From positions 1 through 23,961 of IMG/VR virus record IMGVR_UViG_3300046002_004872: a stretch of 23,961 bases of DNA; one strand, written 5' to 3'. The translations under genes and the position numbers were made by a program. Positions 1-7,487 of the stretch are shown here, piece after piece; the stretch's first letter is position 1; each line of letters starts with the position of its first letter. The notes under the pieces were generated by a model, which was not told the origin of the DNA, did not search any database, and saw only the letters and a program-made list of their open reading frames with translations. The stretch is from a virus.

Positions 1-81
1 GAAACAGCAACTGCCGATCCCAAACTAGAACGCGCAATGCTGCCGAAACCGGAAAGAAGGACGAAGCGTGGCCCTAACTAA
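1..81 (+). CDS. C-terminal end of an upstream gene (partial; capsid-region protein)
   Basis: The first base opens an uninterrupted reading frame of 26 codons that ends in TAA at 79-81. The peptide begins ETATADPKLERAML and ends in a basic tail (KPERRTKRGPN). Its 5' end lies outside the window. Its position directly before the head-tail adaptor is where HK97-like phages carry the major capsid gene or a short gene following it. The piece is too short to tell which. It overlaps the next gene's GTG start by 14 bases, in keeping with the tight packing here. Confidence 0.6.
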   Translation, partial: ETATADPKLERAMLPKPERRTKRGPN

Positions 82-676
82 CGCCTATTGCACACTTGCC
101 GAATTGAAGGCATCGCTTGCGATTACAGACAGCGTGGACGACGTTCCACTTGAAGCCGCGATCACAGCGACCAGTCGCATGATTGATGACTACACCGGGC
201 GCTTCTTTTACCAGAACGGAACGACGCAATCACCAGTCGCCCGTTATTACACACCACTCGATCCCTGGACAATGAACATGGACGACAGCGTTTCAATTAC
301 GCAAGTGGCTACAGACGATAACTTCAACCAGACATGGGATACCGTTTGGTCAACTAGCGACTACATGCTCGAGCCAGTAAATAACCCACAGCGCGGATGG
401 CCAGTAAATCGAATCCTTGCAATTGGCCGATATGTTTGGCCGTATTATTTACCACAAGCATGCAAAATTACAGGCGTCTGGGGATGGACAGCAGTGCCAT
501 CCGAGATCAACATGGCAACCTTGATCCAAGCAGCTCGCTTATTTACACGCCGCCAATCACCGTTCGGAATTGCAGGAAGTCCAGACTTAGGCACAGTGCG
601 CCTGGCAGCAAAACTCGATGCAGACGTTGAAACCTTGCTTCGACCATTCCGCAAGAACAATGGGCTGGCTAAATAA
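68..676 (+). CDS. Head-tail adaptor (gp6-like head-tail connector)
   Basis: This 202-residue protein probably forms the ring that joins the portal to the tail in the virion neck. The N-terminal half has the character of gp6-like head-tail connectors: a helical start (TLAELKASLAI), an acidic stretch, then a helix ending IDDYTGRFFY at about residues 38-48, where family members carry a similar IxxxxGRxF motif. The C-terminal half is helical (LIQAARLFTRRQSPFG) and ends in a basic tail. The start is GTG, chosen because GGAAAGAAGG lies just upstream and the N terminus fits the family; it overlaps the previous gene by 14 bases. The next gene begins in a TAATG overlap. Synteny (adaptor, terminator, tube, chaperone, tape measure) supports the call. 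Motif recognition is from memory, not a search. Confidence 0.8.
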   Translation: MALTNAYCTLAELKASLAITDSVDDVPLEAAITATSRMIDDYTGRFFYQNGTTQSPVARYYTPLDPWTMNMDDSVSITQVATDDNFNQTWDTVWSTSDYMLEPVNNPQRGWPVNRILAIGRYVWPYYLPQACKITGVWGWTAVPSEINMATLIQAARLFTRRQSPFGIAGSPDLGTVRLAAKLDADVETLLRPFRKNNGLAK

Positions 677-1080
677 TGCCAATGCAACCAAGCCAAGTCC
701 GAGATGGACTTAAGACAAGACTGCAAACAATTACAGGACTTCGAGTTTATGAAGTAATTCCAGAACCACTAACACCGCCATGCGCCGTCGTCGGTCAATT
801 AGATTTCACATTCGATATCGATAACGCTCGGGGATTAGATCAGGCAAATGTAGATATTTATGTGATTGTCCAACGCTTCTCAGAGCGAGCAGGCCAGGAC
901 AAGCTAGATGGATACCTTGCAGGAACAGGAGCAACATCTATCAAAACAGCAATAGAGGGAGATAGAACACTAGGCGGAACATGCCAGACATTGCGAGTAG
1001 TCGGCGCAGAGTCCGGAACATACGATTCGCAATCCGTCACATTTCTCTCTTACCGATACCGCCTAACAATCTGGGGATAA
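676..1080 (+). CDS. Tail terminator / tail completion protein
   Basis: This 134-residue protein starts on the last base of the adaptor stop codon (TAATG). It begins with an amphipathic helix (VRDGLKTRLQTITGLRVY) followed by beta-rich sequence and ends in an alternating strand (YRYRLTIWG). That layout is typical of the small tail-terminator proteins that cap the tube and join the tail to the neck. Position supports the call: in siphovirus gene order the tail terminator lies between the neck proteins and the major tail protein. An HK97 gp10-type tail completion protein is the main alternative. No catalytic residues are expected. Family membership rests on size, order and secondary-structure pattern rather than a diagnostic motif. 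Confidence 0.65.
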   Translation: MPMQPSQVRDGLKTRLQTITGLRVYEVIPEPLTPPCAVVGQLDFTFDIDNARGLDQANVDIYVIVQRFSERAGQDKLDGYLAGTGATSIKTAIEGDRTLGGTCQTLRVVGAESGTYDSQSVTFLSYRYRLTIWG

Positions 1081-1090
1081 GGAGAACCAC

Positions 1091-1282
1091 ATGACATACA
1101 CAATAATCTCAAACCGAGAAGTCTGCGGCAAAATCAAAGGTGACACAATCACAGCAAAAGAATTGCAAGATGCAGGAATCAGCGCAGAAATCCTTATTGC
1201 TGGAAACCACATCAAAGCAAGTAACACAGCACCACAAATCCCATCCATCAAAACAGAAACAGAAGAAGGAGCGACAAAATAA
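1091..1282 (+). CDS. Small conserved-position protein before the tail tube
   Basis: A 63-residue protein with a strong ribosome binding site (AAGGAG, 6 bases before ATG). It begins MTYTIISNREVCGK and has a core resembling a small beta fold (GDTITAKEL, then AEILIAGNHI), followed by a polar, charged tail. Small proteins of this kind, with a hydrophobic strand and the phrase 'LI.GG.I..' near the end, are often found just before the major tail gene of actinophages; their role is unknown. The stop overlaps the next ATG by one base (TAATG), so translation is probably coupled to the tail tube gene. No function is assigned. Confidence 0.7.
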   Translation: MTYTIISNREVCGKIKGDTITAKELQDAGISAEILIAGNHIKASNTAPQIPSIKTETEEGATK

Positions 1283-1692
1283 TGGCTCGCATAGTTCTCA
1301 CTAACGCATTTATCTCCGTCGGCGGAGTGGATCTGAGCGATTTGGTCGCATCAGTCTCACTCAGCGAAACATTCGACATCGTCGAAACAACAGCATTCTC
1401 ATCAACAGCAGCAAAGACACGTGTTGCTGGATTAGAAGACAATTCAATTACCCTGGAATTTCACCAGGACTACGCAACAAGCGAAGTGGAGCAAACAATC
1501 TACCCACTTCTAGGAACAGCAGCAGCAGTAATCGTAAAGCCAAACGGCAGCGTTACTAGCGCATTCAATCCAAGTTATACCTGCTCTGCTATTATTTCAG
1601 AGTGGACTCCGATAAACGGATCCGTCGGTGAATTGGCAACAGCATCTGTAACTTGGCCAGTAACCGGAGCAATCACAAAGGCGGTCGCATAA
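1282..1692 (+). CDS. Major tail protein, copy 1 (tail tube)
   Basis: A 136-residue protein of the small actinophage tail-tube type. It starts MARIVLTNAFISVGG and has a beta-rich core with the conserved stretch TFDIVETTAF, a central EFHQDYATS segment and a C-terminal WPVTGAITKA strand. Tube proteins polymerise as stacked hexamer rings around the tape measure. The next gene encodes a close paralogue: my alignment by eye gives about 94 identical residues of 135 (about 70%) with one single-residue gap. Both copies share the TFDIVETTAF, EFHQDYATS, VEQTIYPLLGTA and NGSVGELATASVTWP blocks. Differences concentrate in the N-terminal 35 residues and around residues 85-105. Either copy could be the main tube subunit. 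Confidence 0.75.
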   Translation: MARIVLTNAFISVGGVDLSDLVASVSLSETFDIVETTAFSSTAAKTRVAGLEDNSITLEFHQDYATSEVEQTIYPLLGTAAAVIVKPNGSVTSAFNPSYTCSAIISEWTPINGSVGELATASVTWPVTGAITKAVA

Positions 1693-2099
1693 TGGCAAGA
1701 CTTGTATTAACAAACGCATCCGTTGTATTTGGAAGCACAGATTTAAGTTCGTATATTTCGAGCATTACATTAAACTCGACATTTGATATCGTCGAGACAA
1801 CTGCATTCGGAAACACAGCAAAAACTCGTGTGGCTGGATTGGCAGATAATTCTGTGACGTTCGAATTTCACCAGGACTATGCAACATCAGCAGTCGAGCA
1901 AACAATTTATCCGTTACTTGGAACAGCAGTCTCCGTCGTTGCAAAGCCAGTAGCAGGAACAACAACAACAGTGAATCCGCAATACACATTCTCCACGCTA
2001 GTTTCAGAATGGACTCCACTAAATGGATCCGTTGGTGAATTAGCAACCGCATCTGTAACTTGGCCGATCTCCGGCGCAATTACCAAAGCAACATCCTAA
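1692..2099 (+). CDS. Major tail protein, copy 2 (tail tube paralogue)
   Basis: A 135-residue protein about 70% identical to the preceding one. The true start is taken as the ATG overlapping the upstream stop (TAATG), because it gives MARLVLTNAS, matching the MARIVLTNA start of copy 1; the reading frame itself is open 39 bases further upstream. It lacks one residue of copy 1 at the SSTAAKTR/GNTAKTR position. Complete conservation of frame and length, and scattering of the differences over the whole protein, argue that both copies are functional and not a recent assembly artefact. They may form a mixed tube, or one may form a specialised section of the tail. Confidence 0.75.
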   Translation: MARLVLTNASVVFGSTDLSSYISSITLNSTFDIVETTAFGNTAKTRVAGLADNSVTFEFHQDYATSAVEQTIYPLLGTAVSVVAKPVAGTTTTVNPQYTFSTLVSEWTPLNGSVGELATASVTWPISGAITKATS

Positions 2100-2120
2100 A
2101 GAAAATAGGGGGAAATAAAG

Positions 2121-2399
2121 ATGGATGGATTAAATATAAAAGTTAAGACGACTGATGGCGTGGAAAAAACGTTCTCATTACGGCCACGCATCATCGTCGA
2201 CTTTGAACAAAAGTATGGAAAAGGCCTAGCAAAACTTATCGGCGAAGAACAAAAACTCGAACATATCTACTATCTCGGCTGGCTCGCACTTAGAGCAAAC
2301 GGAGTCGTAGTAAAACCTTTTGGCCCCGAGTTCTTAGATACGCTTGAAGGAGTTCAACTAGACACAGACCCAAATTCCGAATCCACAGAGATAGCCTGA
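2121..2399 (+). CDS. Tail assembly chaperone, short form (lambda gpG-like)
   Basis: A 92-residue protein preceded by AGGGGGAAATAAAG before ATG. It begins MDGLNIKVKTTDG, contains a helical middle (RIIVDFEQKYGKGLAKLIGE) and an aromatic helix (HIYYLGWLALRA), and ends in an acidic tail before TGA at 2397-2399. Such proteins bind the tape measure protein and recruit tail tube subunits during assembly; they are not part of the mature virion. The position between the tube gene and the tape measure gene is the classic one. Near its end lies the heptamer CCCAAAT in the correct register for -1 slippage, so this is the non-shifted product of a pair (see the fused form). Confidence 0.8.
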   Translation: MDGLNIKVKTTDGVEKTFSLRPRIIVDFEQKYGKGLAKLIGEEQKLEHIYYLGWLALRANGVVVKPFGPEFLDTLEGVQLDTDPNSESTEIA

Positions 2400-2536
2400 C
2401 CTATTCGATAGCAGCAGTTTCTGTGGAGACGGGAATAGATCCCGTCGCTTTATTAGATGCACCAGACGGCATCCTTGAAGCGATCGTGATTTACCTTAAA
2501 GAAAAAGCAAAGGCGGCAAACAAACATGGCCAATGA
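2121..2536 (+). CDS. Tail assembly chaperone, -1 frameshift fusion (lambda gpG-T-like)
   Basis: This is the predicted 138-residue fusion made when ribosomes slip back one base at C_CCA_AAT (2369-2375). Residues 1-85 are shared with the short form; 53 codons follow in the -1 frame (2375-2533), with stop TGA at 2534-2536. The -1 frame has no stop across the join. It encodes a protein-like sequence (SIAAVSVETGIDPVALLDAP, then a helix ILEAIVIYLKEKAKAANK), which matches the style of the second part of actinophage chaperones (SxAxxTGIDPxxLLxAPxxIL). That stretch has no start codon or ribosome site of its own. It overlaps the next gene by 11 bases. The two-product arrangement is a conserved hallmark of long-tailed phages. 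Confidence 0.85.
2369..2446 (+). promoter_or_regulatory. -1 ribosomal frameshift signal: slippery heptamer plus two stacked hairpins
   Basis: The heptamer CCCAAAT (2369-2375) fits X_XXY_YYZ in the chaperone frame (codons CCA AAT re-pairing as CCC AAA). Six bases later a stem begins: TCCACAGA (2382-2389) pairs with TCTGTGGA (2420-2427), extendable by three pairs including G-U to 2392/2417. Directly after it is a perfect 7-bp hairpin, GACGGGA (2428-2434) with TCCCGTC (2440-2446) around a 5-base loop. A 5-9 base spacer before a stem is the usual geometry of -1 frameshift stimulators. The pairings are seen directly; the effect on slippage is inferred. Confidence 0.75.
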
Positions 2537-3077
2537 CGTCGTAGTAATTAGCGGCATCAAAGAAACCACCGCCGCCTTAAAGAAGTTCGACAAGGATGCA
2601 GCTCGTCGCCTGAACAAAGTAATTAACGACGAGCTGCGCCGGGCCGAAGGCGATGCTAAAAACCAGATACCAACCAAGCCCCCAATGAGTGGATGGCGAA
2701 CAACAGCCGCAAAGAACCCACGCAAGACCACTAGAGGCGGTCAGGGCTGGCCAGCATGGGATCCGCAAGCAATTCGTCAAGGCATTATTAAAACTCGCGC
2801 AGAAGGCCGGGTGAGAGCCGATTACACTACAAGCGCAGGCGCACTCTTAAACAAGACCGCCTCGGGCGTTATCTTTGAAGTAGCAGGACGCAGGACACCA
2901 GGCGAAGGAACCGGACGCCAGCTCATCGGCAACATGAATGATCGCTTCCGCAAAGCCAGTCGCGGAGTATACGCCGTCATTGATCGCGATCGCCCCCGGA
3001 TTTATGCCAATATCAGATCAGCGATGAACGACGCACAGAAGATCCTGCAAGCCAATTTTAATAAAGAGAAGGGATAA
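2526..3077 (+). CDS. Basic minor tail / HK97 gp10-like protein
   Basis: A 183-residue basic protein lying between the chaperone and the tape measure gene. It begins MANDVVVISGIKETTAALKKFD, followed by a helix rich in Arg and Lys (ARRLNKVINDELRRAEGDAK), a proline-rich turn (IPTKPPMSGWR), a Gly/Arg-rich central part and a C-terminal helix (IRSAMNDAQKILQANFNK). The opening 'GI.E....L..FD....' and the helix ending AK(N)QIP are like HK97 gp10-type tail completion proteins, but those normally sit before the tail tube gene. Here the gene follows the chaperone. The start overlaps the end of the frameshifted chaperone by 11 bases, and no good ribosome site precedes it, so its translation may depend on ribosomes that frameshifted. 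Function uncertain. Confidence 0.6.
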   Translation: MANDVVVISGIKETTAALKKFDKDAARRLNKVINDELRRAEGDAKNQIPTKPPMSGWRTTAAKNPRKTTRGGQGWPAWDPQAIRQGIIKTRAEGRVRADYTTSAGALLNKTASGVIFEVAGRRTPGEGTGRQLIGNMNDRFRKASRGVYAVIDRDRPRIYANIRSAMNDAQKILQANFNKEKG

Positions 3078-3083
3078 CCGAGC

Positions 3084-5441
3084 ATGGCAATAGGCGCAGT
3101 AACCGCCCGGATTATCACCCAATACTCAGACAAGGGCAGCAAGGCAGCAAACCGCGATATCAACAAGCTCGGAAAATCTTTCGATAAATTTGCAGGCAAG
3201 GTAGGAAAAGCCTTCGGCATCGCAGCAGCAGCGAGCGCTGCATTCGCAATCAAGATCGGTACAGACGCCGTCAAGGGCGCGATGGAAGATCAGAAGCAGC
3301 AAATCGCTCTGGCCACTGCGCTACGCAATACAACAGGAGCAACAGAAGAAGCAATCGCCGCCACAGTTAAATACTTGGATGCTAAAGAATTAGCAATAGG
3401 CGTAGACAACAATGAATTAATCCCATCTCTGCAAACCCTGGTGCAAGCAACAAAAGATGTGACCCAGGCACAAACATTGCAAAATCTTGCCCTTAATATT
3501 TCAGCAGGAACCTCAAAAGATTTGCAAGCAGTTTCACTGGCCCTGGCAAAAGCCATAGGCGGAAATGTTGGTGCGTTAACCAGACTCGGCGTGCCACTTG
3601 ATGCAGCAGCAGTAAAATCAAAAGACTTGAATGCAATTCTTATTTCACTTGGAGAAACATTCTCAGGACAAGCAGATAAGCGTGCTCAAACCTTCGAATT
3701 TAGAATGATGCGTTTACAGTTAGCCTTTAATCAAGTCCTCGACCAACTCGGCTACGCATTCATTCCAGTCTTGGAAAAGTTTGCTCAAATTTTAATCACA
3801 AAAGTAATACCAGCAGTGCAAAAATTTGTTAATGAAAATGGCGATAAACTTGTTGCTGCTTTAACTAAAAGCCTCAACGCCATTGTCGGCTTCGGATTTG
3901 TATTATTCAAAATCTTTTCATTTGTAGAAAAAAATAAAGGAACCTTTGTAGCACTTGGCGCGATATTTGCCGCAACATTTGTAGCAAGCAAAGTCATAGC
4001 ATTTGTGACCGCGATACAAGGACTGGTCAAGGCTTACCAAGCGATCAGAGCAGCAGCACTTGGCGCAGCCGCAGCGCAGGCAGTAGCCACAGGCGGAATT
4101 TCACTTGCAGCCGGTGCCGCTGGCCTTGCCGCGTTTGCAGCAACACTTGGCGGTCTTTATGGTGCCGTAAGACTAGCAAATGGCCAGATGAACAAGTTAG
4201 ACGAAACAGGCAAAGAATTAGAATTCTCACTCGGTGGATTAAATGAAACGACCGAAGACTTTATGAAGAGCCTCGGTGGTCTTAACTTTGATCTTAACAA
4301 GGCAGGGAAAAGCACAAAGGCGCTCACAGCAGCAGACCTTAAACTTATTGCAACACAGAAGGCACTTGCAGCGCTTCGAAAGTTTGGAATTAAACCAACA
4401 ACAGAAACAGATCCGATACAACTCGAAGCAGCACGCCTGAATCTTTTAAGACAGGCAAACCTGCAAGAATCAGAGCGAGTCAAAACCCTTCTGGCAAACC
4501 TTGAAGCGCAACTCAAAGCAAACGAAGCAATTGTGCGTTATACCGATCTGCTTGGCGTTGTTGCAGACTCAAAGATTTCACCAGAAGAAGTTATCGTCTT
4601 ATCCCAGAAGTGGGGCATAAGTAAAGACGCCGTTGTTGCATACACCACCGCAATCTTCGCAGTCAACGATGGAAAGATTTCAACAAAGGAAGTCGATGCC
4701 CTTGCAGCACAATGGGGCATTACAAAGGCACAAGCGCAGATTTATCTTGACTTCTTTGCAGCGCTAAACGATGGCAAACTTTCAGATGAAGAGATAGACA
4801 AACTTGGTAAAAAATGGAACTTAACAAACAAAGAAGTTGCTGATTATTCAAAGAAAATTGCAGAAGGAGTAACACCTTCTGCGCTTTGGCCTACACCCGG
4901 CAACCAGGCAGCGCAATCATGGAGAAACGCGCTCGCAGCTCTAAATGCATACGTTACAGCTTCAGGAGCGAAGATCGCAGCATCAGAAGCACCAGCACCA
5001 GGAAAGATTACCCTACCCCCAAGCTTGAAAGGTGTTAGTCCAGGCGGCAACAAAAAACCGGGAACTACTTCCTCAGACCTTTCTTCAAAACTAAAAGATT
5101 TAGGCTTTCCGCAAATACCACTTCTTCCAAAGACAGCGATACCAACTCCTCCAAAAAGCGTACTAACTCCACAAACAGAGAAATTATTCAGAGAACTAGG
5201 TCTGCCAATCTTAGGATCTGGCGGCATCGTTTCCAGCCCCACAGCAGCGCTTATTGGCGAAGCTGGCCCAGAAGCCGTAATTCCACTAAACCGGATGGGA
5301 TCGATGGGCGGATCCACCGTCAATATTGTTGTCAACGGCAGCGTTACAACCGAAGGCGACCTTGTAAATTCAATTCGCAACGCGATCCTTCAGGGTCAAA
5401 ATAACGGCCAGGCGATTACAAAGAACGCGATCACACTCTAA
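3084..5441 (+). CDS. Tape measure protein
   Basis: At 785 residues this is the largest protein in the window and sets tail length; at roughly 0.15 nm per residue it predicts a tail near 120 nm. The N terminus is helical and basic (about residues 1-60), followed by alpha-helical sequence and strongly hydrophobic Ala-rich segments at about residues 265-365 (GFVLFKIFSFVEK, AIFAATFVASKVIAFV, LGAAAAQAVATGG), which are common in tape measure proteins and may insert in the host membrane during DNA delivery. Residues 493-594 hold three 34-residue repeats with an NDGKIS core. The C terminus has the very common tape-measure signature LIGEAGPEAVIPLNR. It is encoded after the chaperone, as expected. The stop overlaps the next start (TAATG). 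Confidence 0.93.
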   Translation: MAIGAVTARIITQYSDKGSKAANRDINKLGKSFDKFAGKVGKAFGIAAAASAAFAIKIGTDAVKGAMEDQKQQIALATALRNTTGATEEAIAATVKYLDAKELAIGVDNNELIPSLQTLVQATKDVTQAQTLQNLALNISAGTSKDLQAVSLALAKAIGGNVGALTRLGVPLDAAAVKSKDLNAILISLGETFSGQADKRAQTFEFRMMRLQLAFNQVLDQLGYAFIPVLEKFAQILITKVIPAVQKFVNENGDKLVAALTKSLNAIVGFGFVLFKIFSFVEKNKGTFVALGAIFAATFVASKVIAFVTAIQGLVKAYQAIRAAALGAAAAQAVATGGISLAAGAAGLAAFAATLGGLYGAVRLANGQMNKLDETGKELEFSLGGLNETTEDFMKSLGGLNFDLNKAGKSTKALTAADLKLIATQKALAALRKFGIKPTTETDPIQLEAARLNLLRQANLQESERVKTLLANLEAQLKANEAIVRYTDLLGVVADSKISPEEVIVLSQKWGISKDAVVAYTTAIFAVNDGKISTKEVDALAAQWGITKAQAQIYLDFFAALNDGKLSDEEIDKLGKKWNLTNKEVADYSKKIAEGVTPSALWPTPGNQAAQSWRNALAALNAYVTASGAKIAASEAPAPGKITLPPSLKGVSPGGNKKPGTTSSDLSSKLKDLGFPQIPLLPKTAIPTPPKSVLTPQTEKLFRELGLPILGSGGIVSSPTAALIGEAGPEAVIPLNRMGSMGGSTVNIVVNGSVTTEGDLVNSIRNAILQGQNNGQAITKNAITL
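4560..4865 (+). repeat. Three 34-residue EF-hand-like repeats inside the tape measure protein
   Basis: Three units start at residues 493, 527 and 561, an exact 34-residue period. Each has an acidic loop (ADSKISPEE, NDGKISTKE, NDGKLSDEE), then a helix containing W-G/N-I/L (QKWGISKD, AQWGITKA, KKWNLTNK) and a closing hydrophobic helix. The loop matches the second half of an EF-hand (D5-G6-x-I8-x3-E12), but the usual acidic residues at positions 1 and 3 are missing, so calcium binding is doubtful. Confidence 0.7.
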
Positions 5442-6697
5442 TGGCAGGTATTCCAGAGCTCGGCGCAGAGATTGACTTCGTCAACGGCCCGGCATTTATT
5501 GCCGTTGCTTTTACATTAAACGATCCATATAAAGGACAACTAGGCAAAGGCCAGCTTGCAGAAGGCGATGACATCGTCGACATTACAAGCATTATCTTGC
5601 GATCATCAATTCGAAGAGGACGCAACCGGATTCTCAATAAGTTTGAAGCAGGAACGGCCATTGTCGAAATTAAGGACGACACTGGCGACTGGAACCCGGC
5701 CAATGAAAGTGGGCCTTACTACGGCAAACTGATACCTCTGCGTAAGATTCGAATCTTCGCAGATTACGAAGGCATCCGCTACTACTTATTCTCAGGCTTT
5801 ATCACCAGCTACGATACGCAATTCGCAATTGGAGCCGATGAAGTTTCAAGAGTAATTCTTAACTGTGTCGATGGTTTTCGGCTTCTAAATAATTCAGCAA
5901 TCAGCACCGTTCTAGACACAGGGGCAGGGCAACTAAGCGGAACCCGGGTTGAAAGACTGCTCGATGCCAGCAACTGGCCTACATCACAAAGAGCAATAGA
6001 CGCCGGCAACAGCACTATGCAGGCAGATCCAGGAACGGCAAACAGAACCGTTCTGGAAGCAATTCAGACAGTAGAAGATAGTGAATTCGGTGGGTTCTTT
6101 ATGTCAGCAGAAGGAGATGCAACCTTCTACTCAAGAGACACAGTCAGCATATATGCAGACTCAACACCCACACTTTTCAGCGACGATGGATCGCAAATCG
6201 GATACGCTCAGATTGACATGGCTTTCGACGATACGCTTATTGTGAATGACGTTTCGGTTCAAAGACTAAACGGAACAAACCAGACCGTCAGCGATCAGAC
6301 ATCGATCGACACCTACTTCATCCACTCAGGAGCCAGAACTGGGATTCTTGTGCAGAGCGATACAGAATCTCTAGACCAGGCAAGTATGATCTTAGAATCA
6401 CGCAAAGACGCAACGCTTCGCATTGACTCAATGACGCTCAACCTAGTCGACGATGGGCAGGTTGCCAGAAACATCGCAGGCCTTGAATTGGAGATATTCA
6501 ACCTCGTCAACATTACAAAAGCGATGCCTGGATCCACATCCATCACCAGGGAATTATTTGTGCAAGGCGTGCAACATGACATAACAAGGACAACATTTAC
6601 CACTAAGATACTCACAAGCGAACCGATTATCCAGGCATTTATTCTAAACAGCGCAACACAGGGAGTCTTAGACACCGCCGGCGTTCTAAGCTACTAA
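5441..6697 (+). CDS. Minor tail protein (distal tail / baseplate-type)
   Basis: A 418-residue protein following the tape measure gene with a one-base overlap (TAATG). It is beta-rich with a repeated strand-turn pattern. The segment around residues 45-125 has the marks of minor tail proteins of actinophages (RSSIRRGRNRILNKFEAGTA, then DDTGDWNPANESGPY, then PLRKIRIFADYEGIRYYLFSG): a domain describing 'GR.....D.GT..V.L.N....F.P.N..SPY.G...P...vri'. This type is placed at the tail tip and helps form the hub that carries fibres. The C-terminal half has the motif ESLDQASMILESRKDATLRI and ends in strands. No enzymatic motif was seen. Family match is by recognition of these motifs. Confidence 0.82.
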   Translation: MAGIPELGAEIDFVNGPAFIAVAFTLNDPYKGQLGKGQLAEGDDIVDITSIILRSSIRRGRNRILNKFEAGTAIVEIKDDTGDWNPANESGPYYGKLIPLRKIRIFADYEGIRYYLFSGFITSYDTQFAIGADEVSRVILNCVDGFRLLNNSAISTVLDTGAGQLSGTRVERLLDASNWPTSQRAIDAGNSTMQADPGTANRTVLEAIQTVEDSEFGGFFMSAEGDATFYSRDTVSIYADSTPTLFSDDGSQIGYAQIDMAFDDTLIVNDVSVQRLNGTNQTVSDQTSIDTYFIHSGARTGILVQSDTESLDQASMILESRKDATLRIDSMTLNLVDDGQVARNIAGLELEIFNLVNITKAMPGSTSITRELFVQGVQHDITRTTFTTKILTSEPIIQAFILNSATQGVLDTAGVLSY

Positions 6698-6710
6698 ACA
6701 AGGAGAAGAT

Positions 6711-7487
6711 ATGGCAAAGCAGACCTTCACGACGGGCCAGGTGCTCACAGCAGCACAGATGACATCGCTGCAACAGACAGCAATGCTGGGTGGAGATACA
6801 ACCGCAAAGACAATTAGTTATACGCTCGTCGCAGCTGACGCAGGCACGACAGTCGCAATGTCAAATGCAGGTGCAACCACGATCACAGTAAACACTTCAT
6901 TATTTGCAGCAGGCGACATCGTTACTATTGTAAATCTTGGCGCAGGAGTTTGCACAATCACCGCAGGAACGGCAACTGTTAGCACTTCAGGATCCCTTGC
7001 TCTTGCCCAGAATCAAGGCGGCGTTCTTAGATTTACAAGCGCAAGCGCAGCTATCTTCTTTCAGTTTGCAACACCAGCATCTGGTGACATTGAAGGCGTA
7101 AGTGTAACTAGCCCAATAACAGGCGGCGGAACAAGCGGTACTGTCACTATTGGCTTTGATGCCAAAGCTGCTAACACTTTAACTTTTAATGCTCAAACAG
7201 GTACTACCTATACCCTCGTGGCTGCCGATGCATCTAATAAGTTAGTTACAACATCTAACGCCTCGGCTGTAACAGTAACGATCCCACCTAGCGTTTTTGC
7301 AGCCGGTGAGCAAATCAACGTGCAGTCAATCGGTGTAGGCCTTACAACTTTTGCTCAAGGCGCTGGAGTAACTATTACATCAACAGGTGCTGTAGCAACT
7401 GCTCCAGTGCTACGCGCTCGTTATTCAGCCGCTACTGTCATTTGCACAGCCTCTAATACATTTACAATTATTGGCGATCTATCGTAA
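6711..7487 (+). CDS. Fibre-like structural protein with internal duplication
   Basis: A 258-residue, Ala/Thr/Gly-rich, almost Cys-free protein with a strong ribosome site (AAGGAGAAGAT before ATG). It begins MAKQTFTTGQVLTAAQMTSLQ, a start seen in many phage tail appendage proteins. Two related beta-rich units follow: SYTLVAADAGTTVAMSNAG at about residues 36-54 and TYTLVAADASNKLVTTSNAS at about residues 165-184. Each leads into a strand, then LFAAGD or VFAAGE and a repeat of ITVT-type strands. Between them is the linker PITGGGTSGTVTIGFDAK, a pattern found in fibre proteins. Codon choice changes within this gene: the first two thirds favour ACA/GCA/ATC, the last third ACT/GCT/TTT. It is probably a tail fibre or a fibre attachment protein. 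Confidence 0.7.
   Translation: MAKQTFTTGQVLTAAQMTSLQQTAMLGGDTTAKTISYTLVAADAGTTVAMSNAGATTITVNTSLFAAGDIVTIVNLGAGVCTITAGTATVSTSGSLALAQNQGGVLRFTSASAAIFFQFATPASGDIEGVSVTSPITGGGTSGTVTIGFDAKAANTLTFNAQTGTTYTLVAADASNKLVTTSNASAVTVTIPPSVFAAGEQINVQSIGVGLTTFAQGAGVTITSTGAVATAPVLRARYSAATVICTASNTFTIIGDLS

Noticed and set aside
4157-4516. A 119-codon minus frame opposite the tape measure gene
   Set aside because: An antisense shadow with Ser/Arg/Phe-rich sequence and no ribosome site, fully covered by a well-supported gene.
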